Of a stretch of DNA of 64,000 nt, positions 11,690 to 22,199 are shown one piece after another. Origin of the DNA: Pulicaria dysenterica (Eukaryota; Streptophyta; Magnoliopsida; Asterales; Asteraceae); NCBI GenBank assembly GCA_947179395.2, contig OX359292.1:31211890-31275889 (forward strand), in the 5' to 3' direction. The first letter of the stretch is position 1. Every line of letters begins with the position of its first letter. Made by a program: the position numbers and the translations under genes. The notes under the pieces were generated by a model. The model worked only from the letters and a program-made list of their open reading frames with translations, did no database searches and was not told the DNA's origin.

Positions 11690-11890
11690 TGAAACTGTTG
11701 GACATGCAAAGTAAAACTGTTAGAGTAATCGGTGAAAACAGTTGCAGCTAACAGTTGTTGCAAGCTTTACAACTGTTAGTACAAACGATCAGAACTGTTA
11801 GTTCAGTTATGCACAACTGATAGAAGACCTTGAAATGAAGACTGTTAGAAGAAATTCAGAACTGTTTATTCAACAAACAGTTGCTGTTGA
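11690..11890. repeat. AACWGTT word array in B 5' LTR
   Basis: Eight perfect copies plus near matches (GACTGTT, CAACTG) in 200 bp, in both orientations, about 130 bp upstream of the TATA box. CAGTTG and CTGTTA fit the plant MYB core consensus CNGTTR. Confidence 0.88.
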
Positions 11891-12017
11891 GCTATTAATG
11901 GAAAATGCTATCTTTGTGGATTTGAAGTATATCTCTATCAAGTTTGAAGATTATCAACATTATCTCGGAAGATAGAAGATTGCCTAGCTGTCAACTATTC
12001 AAGGAGGATCAAGAGCC

Positions 12018-12025
12018 TATATATA
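12018..12025 (+). promoter_or_regulatory. Element B LTR TATA box
   Basis: TATATATA lies between the word array and the rest of the LTR. The same site is in the 3' LTR at 22551-22558. Confidence 0.75.
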
Positions 12026-12411
12026 CTAGAACTAGAATATTGTTTTATACGGCAATTCTACGCATTCATATTTTATTGTTAATTTGTTTTTCAAAAAGTG
12101 TGTTAACCTCTAAGTTTCATAGAAACCTAAGAACAAGTTGTGTTCTTCGTCTAACAAAAAGGTTAGATTAGAGGTGTTGGTGAATATTGTAATCATCATT
12201 GGTTATTAATGAACATCTTGAGTTTGAAAGTATTTTCTTGTGTTGATTGTTGAATTGCTCGTGTGATAAAACCTTAAACATCAATTAAGTGTGATTCCGC
12301 AACTTCTTAGTTGATTGTGATCAAACTGAAAGATTATCTTTAAACAACTCTGATTTAATTCTAAAAGATAATTCTTGTTATTGATATTTGGTAATATCCG
12401 ATCCTGACAAG

Positions 12412-12423
12412 TGGTATCAGAGC
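12412..12423 (+). promoter_or_regulatory. Element B primer binding site (tRNA-iMet)
   Basis: TGGTATCAGAGC begins two bases after the LTR ends, the classic initiator-Met primer site. Confidence 0.95.
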
Positions 12424-12537
12424 CTTTTCATTAAGGCTCCTTTGATCACTATTTAAAGGTTTTTCACAGATCTGCTGTGTTTTGTTATTTAAAGTTTGTC
12501 TAAATCTTGTCGTGTGTTTTTTATTCATATTACTGCA

Positions 12538-15277
12538 ATGGAGTCTGTTGGATCTTCTGATAACACTGGATCTGGGTCAAACATTTGAGTTCCCATGCTC
12601 AAACCAACTGAGTTTGAGATGTGGAAGATAAGAATCAAGCAGCATGTCCAATCAATGGACTATGCTGTTGGGGAAGTCATAGAAAAGGACCCCATTACTG
12701 CTGTTGATTTAGATGAAACAGGAAAACCAAAGAAGAAATCACCACCAAGAACAGATGCTGAGAAGAAAGAAAGGATGATTGAGATGAAAGCCCTTAGCAT
12801 CCTTCAGATTGCTATTCCCAATGAATATCAGCATCAGTTCAAGAAGTTTGAAGATGCACACGAACTTAGGGTTGCCTTAGAAAAGAGATTTGCAGGGAAT
12901 GCTAGTTCCAAAAGGAACCAAAGGGACCTTCTTAAACAGGCTTATGAAAACTTTTCAAGTGGGAAGAATGAAAGTTTAACCCAACTTTTTGATAGGTTTT
13001 ATAAGCTGGTTAGTCAACTTGAGAGTGCAAAAATTAGACTAGAGCAAGATGAGATCAATAGAAAGTTCCTTAGGTCCTTGGGTGAAGAATGGACCGTCTA
13101 TGCTGCACAATGAAGGACTAAAGACTCATTGGAAGATATAGAATTAGATGATCTATACAACAGTTTGGTTGTGTTTGAGGGAGAGATAGAGGGAAAAAGA
13201 AAGTCTATAATCCCCTAGTCACAATGTTGCTCTCCTTTCATCCTTAGGTATAGACTCGAAGCATTCTTTATCTAATTCTGTTGATGTATGTGCAGGTACC
13301 AGTTCTGCTGTTGGGTTAGATGTGAACACCCCTGATGCAGTGCTTGAAGCATTTCTTGCTAGCCATGCTAATTCAACCCTCACCAATGAGGATCTTCAAC
13401 AAGTGCATCCTGATGATCTTGAAGAGATGGACCTCAAGTGGCAAATGGCCATGTTAACTGTCAGAGCAAAAAGATTCATTAAAAGAACTGGCAGACAAAA
13501 CATAAACTTCAGGGCAAATGGTCAGGCTGGATTTGACAAATCCAAAGTTAAATGCTTCAAATGTCAACAGCCTTGTCACTTTGCCAGGGAATGCAGATCT
13601 GGTGGACAAGTTCAGAGTCAAGGACAAAGACCCAATCAAACCTCATCAGCATTGGTCTCACAGGATAGCTATGGGTATGATTGGAGTGATCAAGCAGAGG
13701 AAGCTACTCACAACAAGGCATTGATGGCCTTGACTGACTCCTCCATCAAGCTGAATTCACTAGAATCAGAAGACACACAGGTATCTTCTAAACTATGCCC
13801 TGGTGAATGTAGAGCTATAGTAAAAAGATTCAGGGAGCACAACAAAAAGGTATGTGCTGCTCTGAGCAAAATAGAGGAGAGAAGATATGAATATAGTGCT
13901 GTCATTGAAAGCTTTGAAAAGAAAATTAAAGATTATCAGGCAAATGAACTGCAAATGGACTATGATAGGAAGTATCATAAGTGGGAGAAGGAGCAGCTTC
14001 AGGAAGAAATTGATAATCTTAAGAAAAAGCTGAGTGAGAAAGCGAGTAGGATTGATGAGTTAACAAAGAAGTTAGAAGGTGTGGATATGGATTTGAGTAT
14101 GTTCAAAGCAACAAATCTTAAGCTTGAAACCTTGTTACACTCACAAATCAGAGATAAGGTTAAAACAGGTTTAAGATACAAACAAACCCTACCTCCATAC
14201 AATCACAACTACATAACTCCCATGTCTGATGTAGCTGATAGGTATGTTAATGACCCATTAGAAGAAGACTTAAAGTCAGCTGATCCAAAATTAGAAAGTG
14301 AAAAGGAAGGGCTTGTGCATGAAGTGAATGATGATGAGGAGGAAGTAGTGAAGAAAGAAGAGGATATTCCTATTGAAAACCACATCTGTTGTGAACCTAC
14401 AGCACCAAAATCATCTTTAAAACCTGTGGTGTTTGTAAAAGCCACCTCTGAACCCTCCACCAGTGAAACAAAACCTTTCAAACCTGTTTATTCTATAAAA
14501 AGCTACACTACTACTGCAAACAGTCCCGAAAATTATACAAACAGTTCTAAACAGAACCCAAACAGTCCTAACCCAAAAACCTCAGCTGTTAGTGTTAAGA
14601 CCAAGGAAAAGGAGAAGGTTTGTGAAGTTGGAATTGAGAAGCCAAAGAAGGAAGCTTCAAAGACAAAGTTTCAGCTCAAATCTGGGAAAAGGCATAATGA
14701 AGTGCCTGTCTGCACATGCAAACAGCATGGTGTGCAGAAATTTCCTCCTTCAGCACCTGTGAGAGGAAATAAAAGAAATAGGAACCAGTTTTAAGAACAA
14801 AGAACTGGTTTGCCTATAGTCAAAACCAAAAGGTGCTATATATGTGGGAGAGCAAATCACTTAGCTCACAACTGTTATTATAACCCACAGATCTATAGCA
14901 CCCAGAGGCCAAGTAACAGAAAACAGGCTAACAGTTCCACAACTGTTAGGCCAAAACCAAAAACTGTTGGCGTTGCTTGGATGAAATTGCAGAAACACAC
15001 AGTTTCTGAAAGGGCCAAAACTGTTAATCAAACCGACAATCAAACTGAGTCACAAATTGACTCAACTGTTTTCCCAAAATCAAAAACTGTTTGTTCAAAA
15101 GGCTCAACTGTTAATCACAACAGTTGGAAACCACATGTTGTCACTAAATACTCTTCACACAGGATAGAGAAGTCTAACTGGGATAAAATCAAGAAGACTC
15201 AAACTTTGTTTAAGTATTATGATTTAAATGGTGTGCCCAAGACCTGCATGGCCTGGGTACTTCCTGCTACTAACTAA
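12538..15277 (+). pseudogene. Element B gag (capsid/nucleocapsid), broken
   Basis: The ATG at 12538 starts a short Ser/Gly leader. The UBN2-type capsid domain follows (LKPTEFEMWKIRI), then a coiled-coil Lys/Glu-rich part (about 13790-14130). There are two CX2CX4HX4C zinc knuckles: CFKCQQPCHFAREC near 13557 and CYICGRANHLAHNC near 14835. In-frame stops are TGA 12586-12588, TGA 13111-13113 and TAA 14792-14794. At least one frameshift lies between 13114 and 13320, and another at about 15265-15277 leads into protease. AACWGTT words in the Ser/Asn-rich part encode repeated Thr-Val pairs. The normal role is RNA packaging in the particle. Confidence 0.88.
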
Positions 15278-16448
15278 GTTTTTATTTGTGCAGAGCATTC
15301 ATAGGGCCAATCAAGGAGAAATTTGGCATGTGGATAGTGGATGCTCAAGGCACATGACTGGAAATCCACACTGCTTGAAGGATTTCAGAAGTATTAATGG
15401 AGGAGATGTAGCATTCGGAGGAAATGCTAAGAGAGGAAGAATCACTGGTAAGGGAGCTGTAGAGGCAGGTACACTTACTTTCAATGATGTTTTCTTTGTT
15501 AAAAAACTCAAATACAATCTGTTAAGTGTGTCTCAAATCTGTGACCATGGAAACAAAGTCCTGTTCACAGACACAGAGTGCATTATCCTTTCAAAAGATT
15601 TTAAAGTGGATGAAAAGAATGTTCTTTTAAGAACACCTAGAAAGGATAATGTATACTGTTTGGACACACAAAAGGTTTCTAAACATAATGTATTAAGTTG
15701 TTTACTATCTAAGGCATCTCATGATGAGTCTGCCATTTGGCATAGAAGGATGTGTCACATGAATTTTAAAACCATGAATCTGTTAGCTAAAAACAATCTG
15801 GTAAGAGGTTTGCCCCAAAAAGAATTCTCATGTGATGATCATTGTGTGGCTTGTCTCAAAGGCAAGCAACACAAAACTTCTTATAAGTCCAAAGAAGTTT
15901 CTTCCATTGTTGCACCCTTACAACTGTTGCATATGGATCTTTTTGGTCCTACTTTAGTGGTCAGTATAGGGAAGAAAGCCTACTGTTTAGTCATAGTTGA
16001 TGACTTCACCAGATTTACATGGGTTCAATTTCTTAGAACTAAGGATGAAACTGCTGCATTAGTTAAGTCTCTTATTCTTAGGATAGAGAATCAGTCTGAT
16101 TTGAGAGTGAAAGTCATTAGATCTAACAATGGTTCTGAGTTTAAGAACTATGAGTTAAACAGTTTTTGTGAGGAAAAAGGGATTGAAAGGCAGTTTAGTG
16201 CACCTAGGACTCCACAACAGAATGGAGTGGCTGAGAGAAGGAATAGGACTTTGATAGAGGCTGCTAGATCTATGTTAGTTGATTCTAGGCTCCCAATGAC
16301 CTTCTGGGCAGAAGCTGTGAACACTGCCTGCTATGTTCAGAATATAGTACAAGTAGTCAAGTCCAAAGGGAAAACTCCTTATGAGTTGTTCCTTAAAAGA
16401 AAACCTTTGATCAACTTCTTCAAACCATTTGGATGTCCCTGCACTATC
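15278..16448 (+). pseudogene. Element B protease and integrase
   Basis: Protease motif HVDSGCSRHMTG with Asp codon 15333-15335. GAG-pre-IN zinc residues are IWHRRMCHMN and CVACLKGKQH. The integrase core has HMDLFGP. At the second catalytic position, however, the codon at 16125-16127 is AAC (Asn) within RSNNGSEF, where the family has Asp. The Glu in NGVAERRNRT is intact. A one-base shift near 16445-16450 breaks the frame inside the GCPCTIL segment. It would cut Gag-Pol and insert cDNA if intact. Confidence 0.9.
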
Positions 16449-17313
16449 CTTAAATACCAAGTCACAATTAGGCAAATTTGAGAGTAAAGCAGAAGAAGGA
16501 TTCTTTGTAGGATATTCCACTCAGAGTAAAGCATATAGAGTTTTTAATAGTGTCACTAGGATCATAGAAGAGAGTATGAATGTCTCCTTTAATGAAAATA
16601 GGATCAATATTGCAGGTAATGAACCTGATTGGTTATTTGATATTGATGCATTGTCTAAATCTCTTTCTTTTGAGTTTTCTACAGAAACAGTTGCAGGTTT
16701 TCTTACAGCTGTTAGTGCAAATCCACAAACTGTCTCAAACAGTTCTGAAACTGTTAGCTCAAGTCCAACAACTGTTGGTAGAAACAAAGCCACTGAAGAC
16801 TTTGTAGTGATTCCTTTGTTTCAAAATGACTCTTCCAATGCTGTTAGTCCAATGAATGATGATGCTGAACTTTCAAAGGATATGGAATCTCCCGTTCTCC
16901 AACAAAACAATGAATCTGAAAATCAAACAGTTGCAGATCAGGTATGTAATTCTTCTGGGAATGAGAGTGAATCTGAGGTTGATCTGTCTAATTTAGGGAA
17001 TGTACTGACTGAAGAAAACATCCCTACCTTAAGAATTCACAAGGACCATCCCATAGAGCAGATTATAGGTGATCCCATCACTCCTGTCAGAACTAGGGGT
17101 ATGCTGCACGGTGAACATAGTGGTGTGGATCTAGGACAGTTTGATGTGAATGTCTGCTTTCTATCACAGATAGAACCTAAGAAAGCAGTAGAGGCATTAA
17201 AAGACCCTTCATGGTTGGAAGCAATGCAGGAGGAACTCTTACAGTTCCAGATTCAGCAAGTTTGGAAGTTAGTTGACCTTCCAAGAGGCAAGACGGCTAT
17301 TGGCACCAAGTAG
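16449..17313 (+). pseudogene. Element B integrase tail and IN-RT linker
   Basis: After the shift the frame continues KSQLGKFESKAEEGFFVGYS and runs through a Ser/Thr/Asn-rich linker. AACWGTT words in this linker give several Thr-Val pairs (about 16683-16780 and 16925). It ends with the SWLEAMQEEL block. A TAG at 17311-17313 lies exactly where the conserved Trp of the KWVF motif is expected, and the same frame continues into RT. Confidence 0.88.
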
Positions 17314-18699
17314 GTGTTTAGGAATAAAAAGGATGAGAGAGGCATTGTAATCAATAATAAGGCTAGGTTAGTCGCACAGGGTTATACACAGGAGGAAGGA
17401 ATAGAATATGATGATGTCTTTGCACCAGTTGCAAGGATAGAAGCAATTAGACTGTTCCTTGCCTTTGCAAGCTTTAAAGGGTTCAAGGTGTATCAAATGG
17501 ATGTCAAATCAGCATTTCTCTATGGAACTATTGATGAGGAGGTATATGTGTGTCAACCACCTGGTTTTGAAGACCCAAAATATCCTGATAAGGTATATAG
17601 GTTGGATAAGGGTTTGTATGGATTACATCAGGCTCCTAGAGCTTGGTATGAGACATTAACATCATATCTACTTGAGAATGGTTTCAAGAGAGGTACTATA
17701 GATAAGACACTATTTACAAAGATTATTAAAACAAATATTTTGCTTGTACAAATCTATGTTGATGATATAATCTTTGGATCCACTGATGACAGTCTGTGTA
17801 AGGAGTTTGAAGGCATAATGCATAAGAGATTTCAGATGAGTTCTATGGGAGAACTTACATTTTTCTTGGGATTACAAGTAAAGCAGAAGCCATCAGGTAT
17901 ATTTCTTAGTCAATCAAAGTATGTCAAGGACATTTTGGACAAATTTGGTTATCAAGATGTGAAGCTGGCCAGTACTCCAATGGAAACACACAAACAGTTG
18001 GGAGCAGATCCTGAGGGGGAGGATGTAGACGTACACCTGTATAGGTCTATGATAGGTTCTTTATTGTACTTAACTGCTTCTAGACCAGATATCATGTTTG
18101 TTGTGTGTGTTTGTGCCAGGTTTCAATGCAGCCTGAAGATGTCACAGCTATTTGCTGTAAAGAGGATCTTTAGGTATCTCAAAGGCCAACAAAAACTAGG
18201 TCTTTGGTATTCTAAGGATTCACCTTTTGAATTGGTGGCATACTCTGATGGTGACTATGGAGGAGCTAATGTAGACAGGAAATCAACTTCCGGAGGATGT
18301 CAGTTCTTTGGCTCCAGGTTAGTATCATGGCAGTGCAAGAAACAAACAACAGTTTCCACTTCAACAGCCGAGGCTGAATATGTTGATGCATCAAGTTGCT
18401 GTTCACAAGTTTTGTGGATCCAGAATCAACTTCTGGATTATGGTATGACTTTCTTGAATACAACTATCTATGTTGATAACACAAGTGCTATTAGTATTGT
18501 TAACAACCCTGTCAAGCACTCTAAAACAAAGCACATAGAGATAAGGTTTCATTTTATAAGAGATTGCAATGAGAAACGGTTAATCCAGGTTATGAAAGTC
18601 CACACTGATGATCAGTTAGCTGATCTGTTCACCAAAGCATTTGATGAAAGCAGATTGAACTTTCTGATCTCAAATATTGGAATGATTAACTTAGAATAA
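17314..18699 (+). pseudogene. Element B reverse transcriptase and RNase H
   Basis: 460 codons are open without interruption. The segments are NKARLVAQGYTQEEG, QMDVKSAFLYG (first Asp), the YVDDIIFGS active site near 17755-17765, FFLGLQVKQ, RPDIMF, an RNase H with YSDGDYGG, DRKSTSGG and TAEAEYVDAS, and the usual C-terminal HIEIRFHFIRD and LADLFTKAFD segments. It ends at TAA 18697-18699. RT active-site residues are intact. It is broken only because the upstream TAG at 17311 separates it from integrase. Confidence 0.93.
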
Positions 18700-19138
18700 C
18701 TTAGAACCACATGTTTGATTGTGTTTTCTTGTGTTTTGGTGTTTTCTCTCTCTAACAGTTTGAAATTGTTAGTATTCAGTCTAACAATTGTTTGGTTAAG
18801 TGTTCAAGAGGAAGCTATTCATAATGCAACTAACAGTTTTCTACTGTTAGTACATGGAGTCCACAGCTGTTAGGCAAATTGCATGGTCATTCAAGGGGGA
18901 GTCTTTCTTTTCAGTAACAGTTGTAGTTTATTAAGAAAACAGTTCTCAACTGTTAGTTCTTTTTTGTTTAACTGTTAGTTTCTTTCAGGTTATTTTAGTC
19001 TTTGCAGTGACTTTGAGGGAATTTGAATTGCATTGAATATGCGTAACATATATAAGCCATTCCCTCCTCACAGTTTTCTTTACGCTTTCTGAACTCCTTT
19101 CAAACACTAAAACCCTAGAAACTCACTCGCAAATCGCC
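18700..19138 (+). promoter_or_regulatory. Element B spacer: word array, internal TATA box and aORF leader
   Basis: Six perfect AACWGTT words plus variants occupy about 18756-18980. TATATAA is at 19049-19055. A C/T-rich leader with a telo-box-like AAAACCCTAG (19109-19118) runs to the aORF ATG at 19139. A purine tract, AAGGGGGAG, lies near 18893. This resembles a host-type core promoter and 5' UTR placed inside a retrotransposon. The promoter function is inferred. Confidence 0.5.
19049..19055 (+). promoter_or_regulatory. Internal TATA box before element B aORF
   Basis: TATATAA starts 90 bp before the ATG, downstream of the AACWGTT array, mirroring the layout of the LTR promoter and of element A at 3878. 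Confidence 0.45.
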
Positions 19139-20842
19139 ATGGCTCCCCTTCCATTCGTTAAGGAATACAACATGCTTGCTTTTCTGTTGAAACCCGATGA
19201 TCTCAGTGTTTTTCACGATGTGATTGACTATGTTTCACTTTCCAACCTACGTCATGCTCTGACCATCAATCCCACCATTTATACTGTGCATATCGATCAG
19301 TTCTGGAAGAATGCTTCTCTGAGAGAGGAAGATGGAGTGAAATGGATTGACTCCAAGGTTGATGCAAATGATGTTTCTATCTCTGAGAGTATCATAAGAC
19401 AATACCTTCAACTTGATGATCTTGAAGGTGAGTATTCTGATTATGTTTCTTTGGAATATCTGCATGCTGAGCTTGTTAAGCTAGGATATGAGGGCCCTAG
19501 GGGAAAGGGTACCTTTTATAAAGGGCAATTCTGTTCGCACTGGAAGTATTTGATTCACACTCTCCAACAATGCATAAGTCCTAAAAGAACTGGATGGAAT
19601 GAATTTGGGAGCAACATTGCTCTGGCCTTAATCTGTTTGGCCAATAACCGTTCTTTTAACTTTTCTAAAATGATATTTGATGGCATGGTAAAACATCTTG
19701 GGACTAAATACGGTCTCTTTTTTATGTATCCACGATTTGCGCAGTTTTTACTAAATTCTTTATTGCCAAATCTCAAAATGCACAAGAAGGTACTGATTCC
19801 CTCTGCTCATGTGGCCTCCCCATTGAGCAAACTGTTGATAAATGGCAAGAATTTTTCTGGTGCCATAACTCCACCACTCTCTACAATGGTGGAGTTTCTG
19901 TCAAGAAACAGAGCTGCCAGAGTTGAGCAAGAAGCCCACATCATTGCTAAACCCACAACTCTGGAACCCCAAGCTCACGATACTCAAACAACTCAATATG
20001 ATACTTTGCTTCAAGCTACAACAAAAGCCCCCACTCAAATAACTTTCAGAAAAAGAAAAAGAACTGTTGGTTCTCCTTCCACCACAGTACCTAATGTCCA
20101 AGCTGTAAGCCCTGCACAAGAGCATTCTCCTGTGCAGAATATCCAAAGGGAACCCATTGTGCTGTCTCCCAGGCACACTGAGGAGGTGATCACCCCAGGG
20201 GAGAGTGATCATGTGGTGTTTAAGGCTGACACTACTGTTTCATCCGCAAGGGGTGAGCAGGAAAGTGTCAACATCTTTAAGACCTCAGCCACGGCAACGG
20301 AAGTTGTTCCAACATCTTCTGGAAATCCCCAGTACCAAGAACAGAGGGGTACTGGTGTGGAATCTTCTAGGAGTGAACCAACAGTTATTTCTGCCAGTGA
20401 TATGTTCACAGTGGCAACACTCCCTGACATTGAGGCTAGTATGAAACAAAAGGCTTTGACGGATACCAATTTTGTACCATTCTTTGGGGCATACATGCAT
20501 TTAAAGAAGAGAAATTCTTTGCAAGATAAGCTTTTGGCAAAACATAATGAGCTTATCATTAAGCAAGACAAGCAAATTAGATTTTTGATAGAGAGTTTGA
20601 AAAAGGCTAATGTTGTGATACAATTTCATTATCAAGTGTTGAAACAGTTAACTACTGGTGCTAGACCCCCTCCAACTGTTCCAATCAAAAAGGGGGAGAA
20701 AACAGTTTTGCCAAGTCATCCAACAGTTTTGCCAAATCATCCAACAGTTGCTGAGATTGTACAGACAGTTGCTGAGATTGCAGAGAAAACAGTTGCACCA
20801 AGTGAGAAAACAGTTGCACCAAGTGCTCAAACAGTTGTATAA
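19139..20842 (+). CDS. Element B aORF part 1 (Sirevirus-type post-pol protein, function unknown)
   Basis: 567 codons from a Kozak-like GCCATGG. Residues 1-250 form a globular domain (HIDQFWKNAS, FCSHWKYLIHTL, NFSKMIFDGMV). The homologous domain in the element A aORF shares the WKYL and NF/DF..IF/VIF..MV spacing. A low-complexity Pro/Thr/Ser region follows, then a likely coiled coil (about 455-510), and a tail with repeated Thr-Val units read from CAGTTG words. No signal peptide or transmembrane segment is evident, so the label env-like is not supported here. It stops at TAA 20840-20842 and continues in another frame from 20845, suggesting a one-base indel. Confidence 0.75.
   Translation: MAPLPFVKEYNMLAFLLKPDDLSVFHDVIDYVSLSNLRHALTINPTIYTVHIDQFWKNASLREEDGVKWIDSKVDANDVSISESIIRQYLQLDDLEGEYSDYVSLEYLHAELVKLGYEGPRGKGTFYKGQFCSHWKYLIHTLQQCISPKRTGWNEFGSNIALALICLANNRSFNFSKMIFDGMVKHLGTKYGLFFMYPRFAQFLLNSLLPNLKMHKKVLIPSAHVASPLSKLLINGKNFSGAITPPLSTMVEFLSRNRAARVEQEAHIIAKPTTLEPQAHDTQTTQYDTLLQATTKAPTQITFRKRKRTVGSPSTTVPNVQAVSPAQEHSPVQNIQREPIVLSPRHTEEVITPGESDHVVFKADTTVSSARGEQESVNIFKTSATATEVVPTSSGNPQYQEQRGTGVESSRSEPTVISASDMFTVATLPDIEASMKQKALTDTNFVPFFGAYMHLKKRNSLQDKLLAKHNELIIKQDKQIRFLIESLKKANVVIQFHYQVLKQLTTGARPPPTVPIKKGEKTVLPSHPTVLPNHPTVAEIVQTVAEIAEKTVAPSEKTVAPSAQTVV
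20687..20700 (+). promoter_or_regulatory. Internal polypurine tract inside element B aORF
   Basis: AAAAAGGGGGAGAA is read in frame as part of a KKGEK stretch. The identical 14-mer occurs in the element A aORF at 25436-25449. It resembles the real purine tract before the LTR. Confidence 0.5.
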
Positions 20843-20844
20843 AA

Positions 20845-22053
20845 TTGTCAGCAGTTGATAGAGTTTTGATTAATCAAATGATTATGTCTGGGGACTACCC
20901 AACTACTGAAGTATTCGGATCTTGGTCAAAAGTGAAGCAAGATCATTTGATTGATGTGTGTGCTCAAATTCTAAACTGCAGTGCATTTCAAATGAAACAA
21001 AATATTGAAGATGGATGGCTGGATGGTAAATCTTCAAAGATGAAACCTATTGCACCAAAGCCAGGATTCAAAGGAATCAATATTTGTGAAAAAGCAGTGG
21101 AAAAGAATATGCCTTCTGTGCAAGGTAAGGGTAAGGAGATTGTTGTGGAACTTCCCAAGCTAAAACTTTCAAAAGAGCAGCAAGAGGAGCGTGACCATGA
21201 GTTAGCTCAAAGGATGGCTGCTGAGTTTGAACAGCAAGAGAAGAAAGATCTTGAATTAGCTCAAAAGCTAGATGCTTATTTTACTAAGGAGATTGAGGAA
21301 GAAGAAAGTGCTAAGAAACTTGGTAAGGGAGTAAAAAGAAAGAGAGATGAAAGGAAGAAAACAATTCCACCTCCCAAACCAACAGTTGAGAAGATAAAAC
21401 AAACAGCTCAGCCACAACAACCTGAAAAATCCAAATCAGTTCAAACATCTGAAGATGCAGCAAAAGCAGGTATGGTACAAACCATTCTTCATGATAGACT
21501 CAGGGTAGAGATTGAAGAAAGAATTTACAAATTAGTGGCAGAGCAGCTAGGCCAGAAATCCCACATCACTGAGTGGAGATTTGAACTGTTAAGATGGGAA
21601 ACTGGAAAGAAAGGAGTTACCATTGTCAGAGAAGTGGAACCGATTGCAAGTTATTCCAGCTTCTTACATCTGATGGGTAGCATAACAAGAAGGGATGTTC
21701 AAGAGATGTATGATTATGGAGTAAGCAAGTATGAAGATGCGACACAGATTGAGGTGAGAGTGTTGATGAGGCATCTAAAGAGTATTTGCAATCCACTGGA
21801 GATAATGCCCATTTTGATAAGTGACGAAGCCTTCCCAATAAGTTCTGTGAAAGTATATGATAAGGCAAGAGTTTATCATATGGTGATGGGAAAGGGACAA
21901 ACTCAGTGGTTTGATTTTGAATTTGTTGATCATGGTAAAGCAAAGCTACTGAATATGTTAAGTGCAAAGTTCTTTGGTCCAGCTGATATGAAGGATGATC
22001 TGATAAAAAGGATAAAGAAAAGGTTGGAGTTCTTACAGTCAAATCAAAAGTAA
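20845..22053 (+). pseudogene. Element B aORF part 2 (C-terminal half in shifted frame)
   Basis: About 400 codons are open, with no ATG until the MIMSGDYP segment, so it probably belongs to the preceding aORF and was separated by a single-base change near 20840. It shows a Lys/Glu-rich coiled coil with a repeated ELAQ unit (about residues 115-145), a basic stretch (KRKRDERKK) and a folded-looking C-terminal region (TEWRFELLRW, SYSSFLHLMG, QWFDFEFVDHG). No known enzymatic motif is recognised. It stops at TAA 22051-22053. Confidence 0.65.
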
Positions 22054-22189
22054 TTTTCTTATTATGTTTTGATTGTAACAGTTTGACTTTGCATATTTAA
22101 TGTAAATATTTTCTTTGATTATGTTAATTTTTCTGTGGTTGAACCCTATAAAACAAACAACTTAAGTGTATTGTTCAATACTTTAAGTT
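22054..22189 (+). other. Element B 3' untranslated region
   Basis: 136 bp of AT-rich sequence with one more AACAGTT word near 22077. No coding potential. Confidence 0.7.
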
Positions 22190-22199
22190 AGGGGGAGAT
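22190..22199 (+). promoter_or_regulatory. Element B polypurine tract
   Basis: AGGGGGAGAT directly precedes the 3' LTR, the plus-strand primer position. Confidence 0.9.

Larger units (their letters stand above)
11667..12409 (+). repeat. Element B 5' LTR
   Basis: 743 bp, TG...CA. The first 220 bp hold eight perfect AACTGTT/AACAGTT words. A TATA box follows at 12018-12025. It is homologous over its full length to 22200-22942. Confidence 0.97.

Noticed and set aside
19139..20842. Calling the aORF an envelope gene
   Set aside because: No signal peptide or transmembrane segment is visible, so only the neutral label aORF is supported.
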